A stretch of 28,430 nucleotides of DNA from positions 1 to 28,430 of the IMG/VR virus record IMGVR_UViG_3300029258_001000. One strand, given 5' to 3'. The translations under genes were made by a program, and so were the position numbers. The stretch comes from a virus. Shown here piece after piece: positions 4,475 to 10,534 of this stretch. Below the pieces are notes generated by a model that did not search any database, was not told the DNA's origin, and was given only the letters and a program-made list of their open reading frames with translations. Within the stretch, counting starts at the first letter, position 1, and each line of letters opens with the position of its first letter.

Positions 4475-5467
4475 ATGAACATCTCGCAGATTGAGCGAAA
4501 AGCCCGCGACGTTTGCCGCCGCCGCCATCTTTCTCTTGCCACTGAGAGAACCTACCTGCACTGGATAAGGCGTTTTGCCGGCTGGTGCCGTCAACGTTCC
4601 GATGATTCTCGAGAAGCCAGGATTGTCAGCTTTCTCACTTACCTGGCGAGCCAGCGGCACGTGTCGGCCAGCACTCAGAGCGTTGCTTTGAACGCGATTA
4701 ATTTTCTGTACAAAGACGTGCTGCAGCTGGAACTCGAAGATTTTTCTAGCTTCGTGCGATCGAAGAAACCGAAACGCCTACCTACCGTGCTTTCACGTGA
4801 AGAAACGCTTGCGGTGATCAATCAGTTACGCGGCATGAAATGGATCATCGCGTCAATCATGTACGGCTCAGGGCTGCGCCAGCGCGAGGTGTTGAATTTA
4901 CGCGTGCAGGATATTGATTTCAATCGCCTCACCATTACTGTGCGCAGCGGAAAGGGCGCGAAAGACCGGGTTGTGATGCTCCCCACATTCCTGGTCAAAC
5001 CCATCGACACCCACATCGAAGAGGTCAGACGTCTTCACAACGCAGACTTGACCGCCGGATTTGGCGACGCTTACATGCCGCATGCCTTGGCACGAAAATA
5101 CCCAAGCGCAGTGAAGGAGTTCGGATGGCAGTTTCTTTTTCCCGCATCTAGGATCAGTGAAGACCCACGAGAACGATCTGAGCAGCGCCGGCACCACATT
5201 CATCAATCCGCTGTATCCAAAGCTATCACAGCTGCTCGGCGTGCCGCTGGAATCGATAAACGGGTAACCGCCCATACCTTCCGCCATTGTTTTGCGACCC
5301 ACCTATTAGAGGCTGGCGCCGATATTCGCACAGTGCAGGAACTACTCGGGCACGCCAACCTTGAAACCACGATGATCTACACTCACGTGACAAGCACCGG
5401 CGCGATTTCGACCCAAAGCCCGATAGATTTCCCACCGAACGTGACACCGATCCGAGTCGCAAGCTGA
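4475..5467 (+). CDS. intI: Integron integrase, IntI family tyrosine recombinase
   Basis: The protein is 330 aa, full length for IntI (IntI1 is ~337). The N-terminal SAM-like DNA-binding domain spans ~residues 15-100 (LATERTYLHWIRRFAGWC, SASTQSVALNAINFLY). The catalytic domain has R135 (GSGLRQRE), K160/K163 (SGKGAKDR), H267 and R270 (AHTFRHCFATH), H293 (ELLGHANLETT) and nucleophile Y302 (IYTHV). The diagnostic IntI insertion lies at ~201-224 (HALARKYPSA…GWQFLFPA), absent from Xer and phage integrases and used to handle extrahelical attC bases. All catalytic residues are intact, so it is probably active on the adjacent attC sites. It reads in the same direction as the cassettes. Its stop overlaps the phage int start by one base, making an intI-int translational pair. 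Only a weak AAGG precedes the start. Confidence 0.93.
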   Translation: MNISQIERKARDVCRRRHLSLATERTYLHWIRRFAGWCRQRSDDSREARIVSFLTYLASQRHVSASTQSVALNAINFLYKDVLQLELEDFSSFVRSKKPKRLPTVLSREETLAVINQLRGMKWIIASIMYGSGLRQREVLNLRVQDIDFNRLTITVRSGKGAKDRVVMLPTFLVKPIDTHIEEVRRLHNADLTAGFGDAYMPHALARKYPSAVKEFGWQFLFPASRISEDPRERSEQRRHHIHQSAVSKAITAARRAAGIDKRVTAHTFRHCFATHLLEAGADIRTVQELLGHANLETTMIYTHVTSTGAISTQSPIDFPPNVTPIRVAS

Positions 5468-6642
5468 TGTCACCAAAACGCCAACGAAAAAACCGCGACT
5501 TGCCACCAAACCTCTATTACACCACCAATCCGCGCGGTCCTTATTACTACTACCGTAACCCGCAGACCGGGAAGCGCACCTCGTTGGGCTACGACAAGGC
5601 AGCAGCGATCGACGCGGCAAACCAGGTCAACGCCCACTTAGCAGTGGGCGCCGCCATGATGCGGAAGATCATGACCGGCCAGGCCGAACAGGTGACAGTC
5701 ACCGAGTACCTGCAGCGCTACCGCGACGAGATCCTGCCAGCGCGTCGTGTGAAAGGCCATCCGCTCAGCGAAGCCTACCTCACCGAATGCCGTCGGATCC
5801 TAGACAGATTCGAGGCCGAGATCAGCGGGCACCTGGCACTGGCTGATATCACCCAGGCTCAGCTTGCTGCCTACCTGACAAGGCGCAGCACCGCTGAATC
5901 CTCTAACCAACATCGCAAGGTGCTCGCCGGGCTGTACAAACACGCCGTGAGCGATGGAATCCTCAGCGACAACCTAATCGCCAAGATCGTGCCACGCGAC
6001 ACAGGCCTACGCACCCGGGAACGTCTCAGCCTCGACGACTACAAGGAAATTTTCGCCGAGGCATCGCAATCGATAAAAAACGCGATGGACCTCTCCCTTA
6101 ACGCGCTGCAGCGGCGCAGTGATATCCAGAAATGGCAGTTCAAGGACCAGCGAGACGGGTTCGCCTACGTGATCCAGAGCAAAACCCGCAAACACGGCCC
6201 CAGCGCCTGGCTGCGGATACCACTAAATATGCCGCTGGCGCACTCTGAGCGTGGCGATCGCACCCTCGATGACCTGATCCGCCGCTGCCGTGACGACATC
6301 CCCTGCCCGTTTCTGGTACACAAACGACCGGAGCGCGTGAAAAAGAGCAAGGAAAAGGACCATCCGTTCCAGCTTTCATGCAAGCAGATTTCTGACGGAT
6401 TTGCCTTGGCCAGGGAGGCCTGCGGGCGGTTCGAGCAGCTGACACCGGCACAGCGCCCAACCTTCCACGAGATCATCGCCCTTGGCGAACACCTACGCCA
6501 GGAACAGGGATGGACTACCCGGGAGATACAGGTGCTACGCGGCCACACCACCGAGCGGATGACGGCGCATTACCTGGAGGGCCACACGTGGACCACAGTG
6601 ACGATTCCGGCGGTTTACGGGGACACAAAAAAGCCCCGATAA
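5467..6642 (+). CDS. int: Lambda-type phage integrase with altered catalytic Arg
   Basis: The protein is 391 aa. Residues ~8-58 match the lambda Int arm-binding domain (RDLPPNLYY…YYYYRNPQTGKRTSLGYDK). Residues ~75-175 form the core-binding domain and ~185-380 the catalytic domain. Catalytic residues visible are R216 (LQRRSDI), K239 (QSKTRK), H334 (TFHEII), H360 (LRGHTTERM) and Y369 (AHYLEG). Relatives have HExR at the second Arg; here the codon at 6475-6477 encodes Ile (I337), so the R-H-R-Y set appears broken. ATG 5467 overlaps the intI TGA by one base. The gene ends ~75 bp from the tRNA-Val-derived attP core and is flanked by arm-type repeats matching its arm-binding domain. Its expected role is site-specific integration and excision at tRNA-Val, if still active. 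Confidence 0.93.
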   Translation: MSPKRQRKNRDLPPNLYYTTNPRGPYYYYRNPQTGKRTSLGYDKAAAIDAANQVNAHLAVGAAMMRKIMTGQAEQVTVTEYLQRYRDEILPARRVKGHPLSEAYLTECRRILDRFEAEISGHLALADITQAQLAAYLTRRSTAESSNQHRKVLAGLYKHAVSDGILSDNLIAKIVPRDTGLRTRERLSLDDYKEIFAEASQSIKNAMDLSLNALQRRSDIQKWQFKDQRDGFAYVIQSKTRKHGPSAWLRIPLNMPLAHSERGDRTLDDLIRRCRDDIPCPFLVHKRPERVKKSKEKDHPFQLSCKQISDGFALAREACGRFEQLTPAQRPTFHEIIALGEHLRQEQGWTTREIQVLRGHTTERMTAHYLEGHTWTTVTIPAVYGDTKKPR

Positions 6643-6649
6643 ACGGGGC
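6627..6649 (-). terminator. Intrinsic terminator for leftward late transcription
   Basis: GCCCCG (6633-6638) and CGGGGC (6644-6649) form a perfect 6-bp GC stem with a 5-nt loop. On the - strand it is followed by six T (complement of 6627-6632). It overlaps the 3' end of int and would stop late-operon transcripts before they run antisense through int and intI. On the + strand the T-tract is poor. Confidence 0.75.
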
Positions 6650-6650
6650 A

Positions 6651-6680
6651 GTTTGCGATTGGTTTGCGATAGATTGCGAT
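6651..6680 (+). other. Integrase arm-type sites, int side (three repeats)
   Basis: GTTTGCGAT occurs at 6651-6659 and 6662-6670, with a one-mismatch copy (GATTGCGAT) at 6672-6680. They are direct repeats at 10-11 bp spacing, so on one helix face. They resemble the P' arm of lambda-type attP and are the likely targets of the N-terminal arm-binding domain of Int. Confidence 0.7.
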
Positions 6681-6718
6681 AACCAATTCCAGAAACTCGC
6701 GTAAGCCTCTGTTTTAAT

Positions 6719-6763
6719 TGGTAGGCGCGAGAAGACTCGAACTTCCGACCCCCACCATGTCAA
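6719..6763 (-). other. attP: attP core: 3' half of a tRNA-Val(GAC) gene
   Basis: Read on the - strand this is TTGACAT (anticodon loop with GAC), GGTGG (3' anticodon stem), a variable loop, GGAAG-TTCGAGT-CTTCT (T arm), CGCGCCT (acceptor 3' strand) and ACCA. The 5' anticodon stem is not continued (CTTAT instead of CCACC), so this is not a tRNA gene but a 45-bp identity block that would restore the host tRNA after integration. Phage genes on both sides make attP the best reading. Confidence 0.85.
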
Positions 6764-6959
6764 TAAGCTACTGTTGCGACAGCATCGCGTTGATATTTCT
6801 CGTGTTTCGCCTATTTTATCAACTACGATAACACGCGTTTTCCAACATTAAGAATCAATAGTTTGCGAACGGGTTTGCGAATGACTCGTTTTGAAATCCT
6901 GACCTACCATCTTCTGGCGGAACGCGCTTGCTTGCGCTCCACCCAGCGAACCTTGCCGT
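6764..6959. other. Non-coding P arm of attP
   Basis: No ORF is supported here. The first ~90 bp are AT-rich, as expected for a bendable attP arm that binds IHF or Xis-type proteins, though I cannot place a convincing IHF site. The segment contains the second pair of arm-type repeats and ends at the stop codon of the last late gene. Confidence 0.55.
6861..6881 (+). other. Integrase arm-type sites, distal arm (two repeats)
   Basis: GTTTGCGAA occurs at 6861-6869 and 6873-6881, direct repeats 12 bp apart. They share GTTTGCGA with the three repeats on the int side of the core. Repeats on both sides of the core are what a lambda-type POP' attP requires. Confidence 0.7.
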
Positions 6960-7199
6960 TCATTCGAGCCCGAGTTCCATGCGCTCCAGGTCGGTCATCG
7001 CCCTCCCGGCCTTGGCTTCGTCACCGGCCTTGATGACAGCTAGCTCTGAATGCGTTTTCAGCAGCGCCCGCTCGATGGCGAGGTTGTGCAGGTTTGCGTC
7101 AGTCACATCGGTGTAACCCGAAAAAACCTTCTGGCTGACCGACATGATCTCGTTGTTGTCTGCCAGTTGCTCCACGGTGATTCGCAGTTGATATGCCAT
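6960..7199 (-). CDS. Small hypothetical late protein
   Basis: This gene encodes 79 aa starting at 7199. The protein is helical and charged, with no membrane segment: an N-terminal basic strand (MAYQLRITVEQLADNN) followed by a long helix (NLHNLAIERALLKTHSELAVIKAGDEAKAG). It is the last gene of the late operon, 8 nt after the holin-like gene. No family is recognised. Its place among lysis-region genes suggests a morphogenesis or lysis accessory, but there is no direct support. Confidence 0.6.
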   Translation of the reverse strand: MAYQLRITVEQLADNNEIMSVSQKVFSGYTDVTDANLHNLAIERALLKTHSELAVIKAGDEAKAGRAMTDLERMELGLE

Positions 7200-7207
7200 T
7201 TTTGCCT

Positions 7208-7582
7208 CTATGGTTGATCATCGGCTCGACGCCGATATTGAAGTTTCCCGTCACACGATTTCCCCGGGGTCTTCCACCCGAGGTAGGTCCGCAGTCCGAT
7301 CACGAAGCTCAGCATCGCAACCGCGTTGAAATAATCGAAAAGCATCCAACCAAGGCTGACCTCCTCGCCAACAACCGAGTTGAAATCCTCGGTTATCCAA
7401 TGCGACTGGAGCACCAGAAAACTGCCAGCTTGGCAAAGCAGCGCGATCAGAAACGCGGCAACAGGAACATAGAGCGTTCTCGATATGCGGACACTGCACA
7501 GCATGAATCCGGTGCGTATCACCATCACGACGACTGCCGCGTAAACCCCGAGGCTGAGCATGTTCCACACATACAGGGTCAT
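7208..7582 (-). CDS. Holin-like small membrane protein
   Basis: This gene encodes 124 aa. The start at 7582 is chosen because it overlaps the upstream stop (ATGA) and leaves a clean N-terminus (MTLYVWNML); a longer in-frame start would add a charged, low-complexity leader. It has three predicted membrane segments (LSLGVYAAVVVMVI, YVPVAAFLIALLC, YFNAVAMLSFVIGL) and a basic C-terminal tail (YRRRADDQ), the general layout of a class I holin. Paired with the coiled-coil/TM protein just upstream, it probably belongs to the lysis module, forming inner-membrane lesions. Holins share little sequence, so this call rests on topology and position. Confidence 0.6.
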   Translation of the reverse strand: MTLYVWNMLSLGVYAAVVVMVIRTGFMLCSVRISRTLYVPVAAFLIALLCQAGSFLVLQSHWITEDFNSVVGEEVSLGWMLFDYFNAVAMLSFVIGLRTYLGWKTPGKSCDGKLQYRRRADDQP

Positions 7583-7872
7583 TTTGTGGCCCCGAAAATG
7601 TACGCCATCGCCATCGCCACCGCGCTCGAACCGACAATCCCCGCCAGCCAAACGACGCCTTTCTGCACCAACTGCGCGTTGCTCAGGCCCAGCTCCAGGT
7701 CATGCACCTTGGACAGCAGCAGGTCGAGCTTGGGCGTGTTCCGCGCCTGAGCCTCGAGCAGGTCGGCCATTCGTTGCGTGGAGATAATCAGTTGCCTGAT
7801 TTCATCCGACGCTTTCTCCGCGTCCCTCTCCAGCCGTGTCAGTCGGGTTTCGATATGGATTTCGTCGCTCAC
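7579..7872 (-). CDS. Coiled-coil protein with C-terminal membrane anchor (XhlA-like)
   Basis: This gene encodes 97 aa. Residues ~8-65 form a charged amphipathic/coiled-coil region (RLTRLERDAEKASDEIRQL, LLSKVHDLELGL), followed by one hydrophobic segment (GVVWLAGIVGSSAVAMAMAYIF) at the C-terminus. This layout resembles XhlA-type haemolysin/holin-associated proteins and phage proteins that accompany a holin. It overlaps both neighbours by 4 nt, indicating coupled translation with the holin-like gene downstream. Its likely role is holin partner or antiholin in the inner membrane. The alternative is a membrane-anchored accessory protein unrelated to lysis. Confidence 0.6.
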   Translation of the reverse strand: MSDEIHIETRLTRLERDAEKASDEIRQLIISTQRMADLLEAQARNTPKLDLLLSKVHDLELGLSNAQLVQKGVVWLAGIVGSSAVAMAMAYIFGATK

Positions 7873-8369
7873 TCGGCATCCACTAGCTCAAAAAATCGCG
7901 TGGCAACATCGAACACGAACGGATTGTCGGCTTCGGCGGCTTCTTTTCGAACTTGGTCACGGGCTGAGATCATCGCGATCTTTGCCGCATCGAGCGCGTC
8001 TGCTTTCGTGATCACCCTGGTGCTGTACTCAATAGGGTCGTACCCATGGTCAACGAAACGCTGCAACTGACGGCCGATGACGCCGTTATCCAGGTACGCC
8101 CGCGCATCGCTTTCCAGTTCCCGCCAGTCGAGAGTTTCGGCGTAGGGGTATTTGGATACCAGCGCGTCCATTCGTTGCTTGTGGACCGCGTAGGCCATAT
8201 CGACGTTGTAGTCGCGCACCGCTTGCTCTGCCTGCTCTTTGGTGATCTCCGGTATTGGCTCGTCGTGCGCCCAATACACCATCTCTTCACCGCCGTCCAC
8301 CGGCTTGAGCTGACAGTCCCAGTAACCCATGCGGTCAAGCGCGATTGCGGTGCCCTGCGGATAGCTCAT
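7869..8369 (-). CDS. Tail-fibre-associated or assembly-type protein
   Basis: This gene encodes 166 aa. The start at 8369 (MSYPQGTAIALDRMGY) is preceded by AAAGGAG and overlaps the fibre gene stop. The protein begins with a short beta segment (WDCQLKPVDGGEEMVYW) and continues as a mostly helical domain (EQAEQAVRDYNVDMAYAVHKQRMDALVSKYPYAETLDWRELESDARAYL). Small helical proteins directly after a fibre gene are often fibre chaperones or contain DUF4376-like domains; the YPYAETLDW…EARAY-type pattern fits that group. A role in fibre folding is inferred from position and pattern. Confidence 0.55.
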   Translation of the reverse strand: MSYPQGTAIALDRMGYWDCQLKPVDGGEEMVYWAHDEPIPEITKEQAEQAVRDYNVDMAYAVHKQRMDALVSKYPYAETLDWRELESDARAYLDNGVIGRQLQRFVDHGYDPIEYSTRVITKADALDAAKIAMISARDQVRKEAAEADNPFVFDVATRFFELVDAE

Positions 8370-9946
8370 GCGAGTTGCTCCTTTACGACAAGATGTTGGG
8401 TATTCCATGGCGCAACACCTAGATTATCCACACCCTGGAATCGCACCCCAATAGCGTCACCCGGCGCGACATCTCTGTAATCAAATGGAAAGGCCATCAC
8501 GCAGCGAGTTGCCGACCCCATCGCCCGGTTATCAGAATTGAACGCGGTTGCCGTCGTGAAATCGTAGACCTGCACTTTGACGTTGGTGCCATCTGGCACC
8601 GCGTTGTTATTCGATGCGTAGTTTGCAGACCCGGTGAGATTCATCCGACGGCGAGGCGCAACCGTTGAGGCTGTGGGCGCTGCCGGGTCGCCAGGGTCGC
8701 CCGCTACCGCGATGAACCCATCGTTGAAGGCTGTAGCCGGCATGTTCCCGTGATCCACCCAACTGGACCCGGAATAGGTTTGCGACGTCGATCCATCCCC
8801 TTCAATGCGCACCGCGCCGGGCATGCGCCCGTCCAAGTGTCTCGGGATAATCCAGCCGTCCAGGGATGAGTTCGGAACCAAGGTCGCCGACTCACCTGCG
8901 GTGTAATAGCGAAAGCGATCGTCCTCTGAGGCAGTTTCTGCGAAAAACTTCACCCCGGTGTCGCCTTTCACTTTAAGCAGGTAGGTCGAATTTCCAACCT
9001 CGATGTACAGAGAGATTCTGTCTGCGCTGGATGCTGGGGTGGGCAATACGAGGTGCACGTCAGCAGTCAGGCTGCTGAGGTCCACGTTGTAGTGCGTGTT
9101 CAGCGCTGCGGCTATATCTGACGAAGTCGGGGCCTGCGAAGACTCCGAGAGCACTACAACAGATTGCAGTTTGCTTTGGTCAGCGGTCGTATAGGGAGCA
9201 GTGGTCGCGTCAAGGACCGTCTTGTTCGCATGAGTGTGCCGGGCTGCGGTATTGGCCGTCACATCGCTGTTGGCAGACACCTGGGTCTGCAGAGTTGCTA
9301 TCAGCTGGTACTGCGAGTGGGGATGGCCTGCCGCCTCGTGATCGTCCACAGCCGCTGCCGCAGCACCGATATCATCATACAGCCCCTCGTGGCTGCCCCA
9401 CCCATAGGCTACGTTCCAGTTGCCGATATCTGACAATGAGATAGAGGCGGCAGGGCTTGCCAGGAAAACCGGGTCAGTCTCCGAGAAGCTTTTCAGGTAG
9501 CCCGCTAGGTTATGGTTGCCCCACCCATAGGCTGCGTTCCAGTTGCCGACATCTGACAACGAGATAGAGGCGGCAGGGCTTGCCAGGAAAACCGGGTCAG
9601 TCTCCGAGAAGCTTTTCAGGTAGCCCGCTAATCTATGGTCTCCCCATCCATACGCAATCACGCCGGCGGCGATGTCTACGAGAACGGCTTCTGCAATCTT
9701 GCTAGAAGTGACTGCGCCGACATCGATAACCCATACGGTTCCGCCGCCACTAACCGTGATGTCGCCCTTGTCGCCGTCGGTCACTCCACCACCGCCAACA
9801 CCGCCTGGTGGACCCTGCGGACCCTGCTGGACGACCTCGATGATGTCAGGCGCTGTTTCGATGACGACAACCTCGGAGCCATCGTCTATTTCGATTGTGC
9901 GGAACTCGGTTTCGGTCACGACGATGACGCTATCGCCAGTGCTCAT
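8366..9946 (-). CDS. Tail fibre with collagen-like and tandem repeats
   Basis: The protein is 526 aa. The N-terminal ~40 residues are acidic, then there is a collagen-like GPQGPPG (~43-49) and a glycine run, a common hinge in fibres. At ~98-185 come two full ~41-residue repeats and a partial third: AYGWGNHNLAGYLKSF, SETDPVFLASPAASISL and SDIGNWN, the AYGWG/ETDPV repeat seen in trimeric phage fibres. A middle section resembles trimeric stalk sequence, and residues ~250-526 form a beta-rich C-terminal region likely to contact the receptor. Start 9946 overlaps the upstream stop by 4 nt. It is expected to be a host-range determinant at the virion tail tip; the actual receptor cannot be read. Confidence 0.85.
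   Translation of the reverse strand: MSTGDSVIVVTETEFRTIEIDDGSEVVVIETAPDIIEVVQQGPQGPPGGVGGGGVTDGDKGDITVSGGGTVWVIDVGAVTSSKIAEAVLVDIAAGVIAYGWGDHRLAGYLKSFSETDPVFLASPAASISLSDVGNWNAAYGWGNHNLAGYLKSFSETDPVFLASPAASISLSDIGNWNVAYGWGSHEGLYDDIGAAAAAVDDHEAAGHPHSQYQLIATLQTQVSANSDVTANTAARHTHANKTVLDATTAPYTTADQSKLQSVVVLSESSQAPTSSDIAAALNTHYNVDLSSLTADVHLVLPTPASSADRISLYIEVGNSTYLLKVKGDTGVKFFAETASEDDRFRYYTAGESATLVPNSSLDGWIIPRHLDGRMPGAVRIEGDGSTSQTYSGSSWVDHGNMPATAFNDGFIAVAGDPGDPAAPTASTVAPRRRMNLTGSANYASNNNAVPDGTNVKVQVYDFTTATAFNSDNRAMGSATRCVMAFPFDYRDVAPGDAIGVRFQGVDNLGVAPWNTQHLVVKEQLA
9398..9643 (-). repeat. Two 123-bp tandem repeats inside the fibre gene
   Basis: 9398-9520 and 9521-9643 are near-identical direct repeats of 123 bp (41 codons), so slippage or recombination changes repeat number without shifting frame. 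A further partial, more diverged unit adjoins. Conservation at DNA level suggests recent duplication. Confidence 0.85.
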
Positions 9947-10284
9947 CTGACGACCTCAGGTGTGCAGATCACCAGGCCCTCTAGCAGGCGAGTTACCTTG
10001 GTTCCGCTGTCGATCTCTAGCGCGTAGTGTCCGCTGTCTATCTCAAGCGCCGAAGTGACATCATTGTTGATCTGAATCCTGATAGTACCCAAAACACCGC
10101 CAAGCGTGATTCCTGCCAAGTGAGTGAGATTCACCAGGGCCGCATCGGCTGTTGGGTTTTTTCTGATTTGGAAAGCGGCTGTGTACCCGGTCAGATCAAC
10201 CGGATTGCCAGCGCCGTCCTTGTAGGTGAGATTGAGATCGACGTCCTCACCTTTGTTGATCGTGATCGTGTACTTTCCAGGCAT
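9943..10284 (-). CDS. BppU-N-like tail/baseplate linker protein
   Basis: This gene encodes 113 aa. The start at 10284 (MPGKYTITINKGED) is chosen because it follows the upstream stop closely and removes an Arg-rich leader that does not look like protein. The pattern ITINKGEDVDLNLTYKD, then DLTGYTAAFQIRKNPTADA, then a 'GTIRIQINNDVT…SGHYALEIDS' ending matches the N-terminal domain of BppU-like baseplate upper proteins, a beta-sandwich that attaches fibres to the tail tip. Its 4-nt overlap with the fibre gene supports a role as the fibre's docking partner. Confidence 0.75.
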   Translation of the reverse strand: MPGKYTITINKGEDVDLNLTYKDGAGNPVDLTGYTAAFQIRKNPTADAALVNLTHLAGITLGGVLGTIRIQINNDVTSALEIDSGHYALEIDSGTKVTRLLEGLVICTPEVVR

Positions 10285-10285
10285 G

Positions 10286-10531
10286 TTACTTTTCCTTCCG
10301 CCTATCTTCGATGACCTTGTTGATGCGCTCCGGGGTCCGCAGCGGCGCGCCGATCTCTTGCACGAAGGAATCCTCAGCCGCAATGTCCTCATCAGCCTGG
10401 ATTACCTTCCGATGGTATGAGCGGCTGATCTCTACGCCGTCCTCCTCGATAATGGTATCGGTACGAACGTTCATGCTACCGTCAGGCCGCACCCGAATCT
10501 CACCAATTTCAACTCGCTTTGTAATTACCAT
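10286..10531 (-). CDS. Small conserved tail-region protein
   Basis: This gene encodes 81 aa starting at 10531. A short beta-rich N-terminus (ITKRVEIGEIRVRPDGSMNVR) is followed by TIIEEDGVEISRSYHRKVI and a charged C-terminal helix (TPERINKVIEDRRKEK). This 'REDG…SYHR' type of small protein is regularly found among tail genes of siphoviruses and Mu-like phages; its role is unknown. It sits 1 nt before the linker gene start, so both are translated from one message. It is probably a virion or assembly component of the tail tip. Confidence 0.65.
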   Translation of the reverse strand: MVITKRVEIGEIRVRPDGSMNVRTDTIIEEDGVEISRSYHRKVIQADEDIAAEDSFVQEIGAPLRTPERINKVIEDRRKEK

Positions 10532-10534
10532 GAC

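Larger units (their letters stand above)
1949..5467 (+). mobile_element. Phage-borne integron: cassette array plus intI
   Basis: Five attC-like sites separate short single- or two-gene cassettes, and the array ends at a complete integron-type tyrosine recombinase gene. attC boundaries and inverted-repeat folds were read by eye: R'' boxes such as GCCTAAC or GCATAAC right after the genes, and R' boxes such as GTTAGGC or GTTATGC preceded by CTT. The attC sites differ in length and sequence, as in mobile-type arrays and unlike homogeneous chromosomal superintegrons. All cassettes run on the + strand toward intI, opposite to the usual geometry. The element lies between phage early-type genes and phage int/attP, so it is a phage accessory module. 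Confidence 0.75.

Noticed and set aside
4430-4475. LexA-controlled intI promoter
   Set aside because: No CTGT-N8-ACAG box or clear -35/-10 pair is found in the 44 bp before intI, so SOS control cannot be claimed.
4475-5467. XerC/XerD-like or ordinary phage integrase
   Set aside because: The ALARKYP…WQFLFPA insertion at ~201-224 and the adjacent attC sites are specific to integron integrases.
6719-6763. Prophage-host boundary with host DNA on one side
   Set aside because: int, early-type phage genes and arm-type sites lie left; phage late genes lie right. Both sides are phage. A tandem-prophage junction remains formally possible.
6719-6800. A complete tRNA-Val gene
   Set aside because: Only the 3' half is present; the 5' anticodon stem, D arm and acceptor 5' strand cannot be formed from the adjoining sequence. 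It is an att core.
6651-6881. CRISPR-like short repeats
   Set aside because: The GTTTGCGA repeats are 8-9 bp with irregular spacing around an att core; they fit integrase arm sites and not repeat-spacer structure.
9398-9643. CRISPR or insertion-sequence repeats
   Set aside because: The repeats are in frame inside a fibre gene and encode the AYGWG/ETDPV repeat known from trimeric fibres.
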